From assembly GCF_017565645.3 (NCBI RefSeq), contig NZ_CP086136.1, forward strand, positions 3,331,501-3,395,500: 64,000 bases of DNA. Reading direction: 5' to 3'. Below, piece after piece: positions 60,693 to 64,000 of this stretch (position 1 is its first letter; every line of letters begins with the position of its first letter). The stretch comes from Bradyrhizobium barranii subsp. barranii. GTDB lineage: Bacteria; Pseudomonadota; Alphaproteobacteria; Rhizobiales; Xanthobacteraceae. Position numbers and translations under genes: made by a program. Below the pieces are notes generated by a model. That model was not told where the DNA came from. It saw nothing but the letters and a program-made list of their open reading frames with translations, and made no database searches.

Positions 60693-61685
60693 ATGAAGCG
60701 GTGGATAGGAGCTGTCTCGGCTGCGCTGATGGTGTTTGCGGCGATGCCCGCGCAAGCAGCCGACAAGGTCGTGCTGATGCTGAACTGGTACGTCTATGGC
60801 GAGCACGCGCCGTTCTATTACGGCAAGGCCAAGGGCATCTATGCGGCTGAGGGCATCGACCTCGAGATCCAGGAAGGCCGCGGCTCGGCTGCGACCACGC
60901 AGGCCGTCGCCGCCAAGACCGCCGACTTCGGCTATGTCGACGTTCCCACCATGATGCGCGCCGCGATCAAGGGCGCGCCCGTCGTCGCGACCGGCGTGCT
61001 GCTCCAGACCAGCCCGATGTCGGCCATGGGCTTCGTCGACAAGAACATCAGGAAGCCTGAGGACATCAAGGGCAAGACGGTGGCGATCACACCGGCCGAT
61101 TCCATGACCCAGATCTGGCCGCTGTTCCTGAAGAAGACCGGCCTGAAGGAGAGCGATTTCCAGACGGTCGCCGGCGACGGCCAGACCAAGCTCAACGCCG
61201 TCATCAACGGCCAGGCTGATCTGCTGCTCGGCTACGTCATGGACCAGTCGATGAAGATCAAGGACGCTACCGGAAAGGACGTGTTCCCGATCAAGTTCGC
61301 CGACTACGGCATCAACATGGTCTCCTCCGGCATCATCGCCAACGCCGACTATGTGAAGGCCAATGCCGACCTCGTCCGCCGCTTCATGTCGGCGACGACC
61401 AAGGCGGTTGAAGCCGCCGAGAAGGAGCCGAAGGCGGCTGCGCAATCGATCCTTGATGCCAACCCCAAGGGCGGCAAGATCGACACGTTGACGCAGGGCT
61501 TTGAGCTGACCATCCCGCTCTACCGGACCGCGGAGACCAAGAGCAAGCGGCCGTTCCAGGTCACCGACCAGAACATGACGGACTCCGTCAATCTGATGGT
61601 CGAATATGGCGGATTGGATGCCAAGGCCAAGGAGAACCCGAAGGCCTTCTACACCAACGATTATCTGCCGAAGAGCGGATCGTGA
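60693..61685 (+). CDS. ABC transporter substrate-binding protein (NMT1/THI5-like)
   Basis: The 330-residue protein has a signal peptide (MKRWIGAVSAALMVFAAMPAQA, cleavage before ADK) after a GGGAGAG ribosome site. NMT1-family landmarks are VLMLNWYVYGEHAPFYYGKAKG and VDVPTMMRAAIKGAPVVATGV. The class binds pyrimidines, sulfonates, aromatic acids and other small ligands. The putative operon with a sugar-acid type enzyme suggests a carboxylate ligand, but this is inference. Confidence 0.92.
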   Translation: MKRWIGAVSAALMVFAAMPAQAADKVVLMLNWYVYGEHAPFYYGKAKGIYAAEGIDLEIQEGRGSAATTQAVAAKTADFGYVDVPTMMRAAIKGAPVVATGVLLQTSPMSAMGFVDKNIRKPEDIKGKTVAITPADSMTQIWPLFLKKTGLKESDFQTVAGDGQTKLNAVINGQADLLLGYVMDQSMKIKDATGKDVFPIKFADYGINMVSSGIIANADYVKANADLVRRFMSATTKAVEAAEKEPKAAAQSILDANPKGGKIDTLTQGFELTIPLYRTAETKSKRPFQVTDQNMTDSVNLMVEYGGLDAKAKENPKAFYTNDYLPKSGS

Positions 61686-62530
61686 AGCAAGCCGCAGCCG
61701 TGAGCGAAACCGTGCAGCAGGCCGCGCATCTGAGACTGGTGAGCGACCGGGCTGCCGGCGATGCGTCGGGCATCAAACTGTCCGGCGTGTCGAAGACCTA
61801 CCGGACGCGCGACGGCGACGTGCCGTCGCTGCGTCCGCTCGATTTCCACATCAACGACGGCGAGTTCTTCGTCGTGGTCGGCCCAAGCGGCTGCGGCAAG
61901 TCCACGCTGCTCAAACTGATCTCGGGGTTGCTGCCGCCGACATCAGGTGAGGTCCTGGTCGAGGGCGAGAAGGTCACGAAGCCGCACGGCAATGTCGGCA
62001 TCGTCTTCCAGAACGCGCTGCTGCTGCCCTGGCGCAACATCCTCGCGAACGTGATGCTGCCGATCGACATGAAGCGGCTGCCGCGACAACACTATCTCGA
62101 TCGCGCCAAGGCGCTGTTGAAGCTGGTCGGCCTCGAAGGTTTCGAGAAGAAGCTGCCCTGGCAGCTCTCGGGCGGCATGCAGCAGCGCGCCTCGATCTGC
62201 CGTGCGCTGGTGCACGATCCCAAGATCATGCTGATGGACGAGCCGTTCGGCGCGCTCGATGCGCTGACGCGCGAGCGCATGAATGTCGAGTTGATGCGGA
62301 TCCAGCGCGAGACCAGGAAGACGGTGCTCCTGATCACGCATTCGATTCCCGAGGCCGTGTTCCTCGCCGACCGCGTGCTGGTCATGACCGAGCGTCCCGG
62401 TGCGATCGCTGCGATCTACGACGTGCCGCTGCCGCGCCCGCGGTCGCTCGATGTGATGGCCGATCCTGTCTTCACCGAGCTCGTGCAACGCATCCGCAAG
62501 CATTTTTTCTCGCAAGGTTCGCTGGATTAA
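61682..62530 (+). CDS. ABC transporter ATPase (SsuB/TauB/NrtD-type)
   Basis: The 282-residue ATPase starts with GTG 61682 overlapping the binding-protein stop (GTGA). Walker A is GPSGCGKST, signature LSGGMQQRASICRAL, Walker B IMLMDEPFGALDAL and the switch His ITHSIPEAVF. It has an extra N-terminal stretch of about 30 residues before the ABC core. It energises the permease encoded two genes upstream. The next gene starts 4 bp after its stop. Confidence 0.94.
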   Translation: MKQAAAVSETVQQAAHLRLVSDRAAGDASGIKLSGVSKTYRTRDGDVPSLRPLDFHINDGEFFVVVGPSGCGKSTLLKLISGLLPPTSGEVLVEGEKVTKPHGNVGIVFQNALLLPWRNILANVMLPIDMKRLPRQHYLDRAKALLKLVGLEGFEKKLPWQLSGGMQQRASICRALVHDPKIMLMDEPFGALDALTRERMNVELMRIQRETRKTVLLITHSIPEAVFLADRVLVMTERPGAIAAIYDVPLPRPRSLDVMADPVFTELVQRIRKHFFSQGSLD

Positions 62531-62534
62531 AGTC

Positions 62535-63923
62535 ATGGCGCCGCGCCTGAAGCTGCGAGACATCGCGTTCTTTGAACGTCCCGTGCATTTTGCGCGGCCG
62601 TTCCGCTTTGGCGCGATCACCATCAACGCGACGCCGCAGCTGTTCGTGCGGGTCGAGATCGAGGTCGAGGGCAGGGGGACGGTGGTCGGCGCCAGCGCCG
62701 AGTTGCTGGTGCCCAAATGGTTCGACAAGCGACCGGAGCTATCGCCGGCGCAGACGGTCGACGGCCTGCGCCGCTCGCTCGAGATCGCGCGCGGCCTTTA
62801 TCTGGCGCGGACTGGATTTCTGACGGCGTTCGATCTGCATGCCTCGTGCATCGGCGCGCAGGTCGCGACTTGCGCGAAAAAGAATATTCCGGCGCTTGCG
62901 GCGGCTTATGGCCCCGCGGAAATCGACAAGGCGATCCTCGACGCACTGCTGCGTGCCATGGACACCAACTTCTTCGACGGGATGGCCGGCAACGTCGCGG
63001 GCATCGATGCGCGACTTTCTCCTGACCTGAAGGAAACGGATATCGCGCAGTTTCTCGCGGGCCGAGAGCCGCTGCCGCGCGTTGCCATCAGGCACACCGT
63101 GGGCCTCGACGATACCGTCGAAGGTGAGGGCGGTGTTGCCGATGCGCGCGAGAACGCCGGTGCTAATTACTTCAGGCTGAAGCTATCAGGGGATTTCGCG
63201 GCTGATGCAGCGCGGTTGACGCGTATTGGCAAGGAGCTCGATACGCTGCGGCGTGACTACAAGGTGACGCTTGACGCCAACGAGCAGTATGCCGATCTCT
63301 CGGCACTGCATGCGCTGACCGACCGGCTCGACCATGATGCCGCGTTGCGGTCGATCGCGTCACGGCTGCTCTATGTCGAACAGCCAATGCCGCGCGATAT
63401 CACGCGGCAGTCGCCGCTCGGCTTGCTCGCCGCGCACGGCTTCATCATCGACGAGGCCGACGATTCCTACGACGCCTTCCCGGCGGCGCGGGCGCTCGGT
63501 TATTGCGGCATCTCCACGAAGTCCTGCAAGGGCCTCTATAAGTCCATCGTCAACGCGACGCGCGCGGCGAAATGGAGCGCGGGCGGCGCGCGGTTCTTCG
63601 TGACCGGCGAGGACCTGACCTGCCAGGCGGGCCTTGCCGTTCAGCAGGATCTCGCGCTCGGTGCCTTCATCGGCGTGACCCATGCCGAGCGCAACGGCCA
63701 TCACTATGTCGACGGCTTCGGCGAGACGCCCGCCGCTGAAGCTGCGGCCTTCGCGGACGCGCATCCCGATCTCTATGCCGACGTCGGGCAGGGCGTCCGG
63801 CTCTCCATTCACAACGGCGATCTCCTGACGGGATCGCTCGCCACAACGGGCTTTGCGACGTCGGTCCATCCGGACTGGTCGGCGCTCACCCCGCTCGAAC
63901 AGCCAAAATCACCTTGGGAGTAA
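62535..63923 (+). CDS. Enolase-superfamily-like protein of unknown substrate
   Basis: The 462-residue protein is longer than typical mandelate racemase/MLE enzymes (about 370). Barrel motifs are FRLKLSGD (Lys pair), VTLDANEQY (Asp ligand), LLYVEQPMPRD (Glu ligand), GFIIDEADDSYD (third acidic ligand) and GISTKSCKGLYKS (Lys on the opposite face). Lys on both sides of the active site resembles the MLE/OSBS/epimerase group rather than the His-Asp racemase group. A capping domain of about 200 residues precedes the barrel. It is 4 bp from the ABC ATPase gene and 5 bp before an oxidoreductase gene, all on the same strand. Confidence 0.8.
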   Translation: MAPRLKLRDIAFFERPVHFARPFRFGAITINATPQLFVRVEIEVEGRGTVVGASAELLVPKWFDKRPELSPAQTVDGLRRSLEIARGLYLARTGFLTAFDLHASCIGAQVATCAKKNIPALAAAYGPAEIDKAILDALLRAMDTNFFDGMAGNVAGIDARLSPDLKETDIAQFLAGREPLPRVAIRHTVGLDDTVEGEGGVADARENAGANYFRLKLSGDFAADAARLTRIGKELDTLRRDYKVTLDANEQYADLSALHALTDRLDHDAALRSIASRLLYVEQPMPRDITRQSPLGLLAAHGFIIDEADDSYDAFPAARALGYCGISTKSCKGLYKSIVNATRAAKWSAGGARFFVTGEDLTCQAGLAVQQDLALGAFIGVTHAERNGHHYVDGFGETPAAEAAAFADAHPDLYADVGQGVRLSIHNGDLLTGSLATTGFATSVHPDWSALTPLEQPKSPWE

Positions 63924-63928
63924 TTGGC

Positions 63929-64000
63929 ATGACCACCCAACGCCTCGGCCTCATCATGAACGGCGTCACCGGCCGCATGGGGCTCAACCAGCATCTCATC
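63929..64000 (+). CDS. Gfo/Idh/MocA-type oxidoreductase, 5' end only
   Basis: The ATG at 63929 starts a frame (MTTQRLGLIMNGVTGRMGLN...) that runs off the right edge after 24 residues. The Rossmann-like NGVTGRMG is typical of Gfo/Idh/MocA-family or dihydrodipicolinate-reductase-type NAD(P) oxidoreductases. It begins 5 bp after the preceding gene and belongs to that operon. Too little is visible for a finer call. Confidence 0.55.
   Translation, partial: MTTQRLGLIMNGVTGRMGLNQHLI

Overview
The window is about 64 kb of high-GC chromosomal DNA that reads as Bradyrhizobium or a very close relative. The clearest marker is a cluster in the order nrtABC-like ABC transporter, NarK, single-domain hemoglobin, half-NirB flavoprotein and NasC. 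This is the arrangement known from the Bradyrhizobium diazoefficiens nitrate assimilation locus. Several families of long intergenic palindromes of the kind scattered through Bradyrhizobium genomes also occur. Coding is dense on both strands. I see no tRNA, rRNA, CRISPR array or replication origin, and one complete insertion sequence.

Layout. 1-2.5 kb: the 5' part of an L,D-transpeptidase gene, with a complete IS1380-family element just upstream. 2.8-4.2 kb: a LysR/XRE regulator pair. 4.7-10.9 kb: a small protein, CcdA, a two-component system divergent from a TonB siderophore receptor, and a small protein in the receptor operon. 10.9-16.7 kb: an enolase-superfamily enzyme with an HWE histidine kinase, a serine hydrolase, an intradiol dioxygenase and a small secreted protein. 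17-29.6 kb: the nitrate/nitrite assimilation region. 29.8-44 kb: mostly single metabolic genes (two SMP-30 lactonases, aldo/keto reductase, DMT exporter, zinc dehydrogenase, TAXI protein, PPK2, Lrp with a PDH-E1-like enzyme, aldehyde dehydrogenase, uronate dehydrogenase, ion channel). 44-47.2 kb: transglutaminase, a GlsB/YeaQ membrane protein, two small secreted proteins and an EF-G-like protein without a GTPase domain. 47.3-53 kb: GntR, an IlvD/Edd dehydratase and a complete TRAP transporter. 53-58.6 kb: histidine phosphatase, enoyl-CoA hydratase, ferredoxin-type reductase, two PfkB kinases and a VOC protein. 58.7-64 kb: TetR, an ABC importer, an enolase-superfamily-like protein and the start of a Gfo/Idh/MocA oxidoreductase.

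The strongest regulatory observation is in the nitrate region. A palindrome TTGTGCG-N-CGCACAA lies between the divergent nitrite channel and nrtA genes, and an extended copy lies upstream of narK. Each palindrome centre is 110 or 111 bp from the outer end of a -24/-12 (sigma-54) promoter, for three promoters in all. This suggests one enhancer-binding protein, NtrC being the first candidate, driving uptake (ABC, NarK, FNT), nitrate reduction (NasC), electron supply (Flp) and NO protection (Bjgb) together. Other notable points are an 11-bp-phased triple repeat between the two-component genes and the TonB receptor, the GTPase-less EF-G paralogue, a MdeR/MdeB-like Lrp-E1 pair, and an uncharacterised catabolic cluster at the right end.
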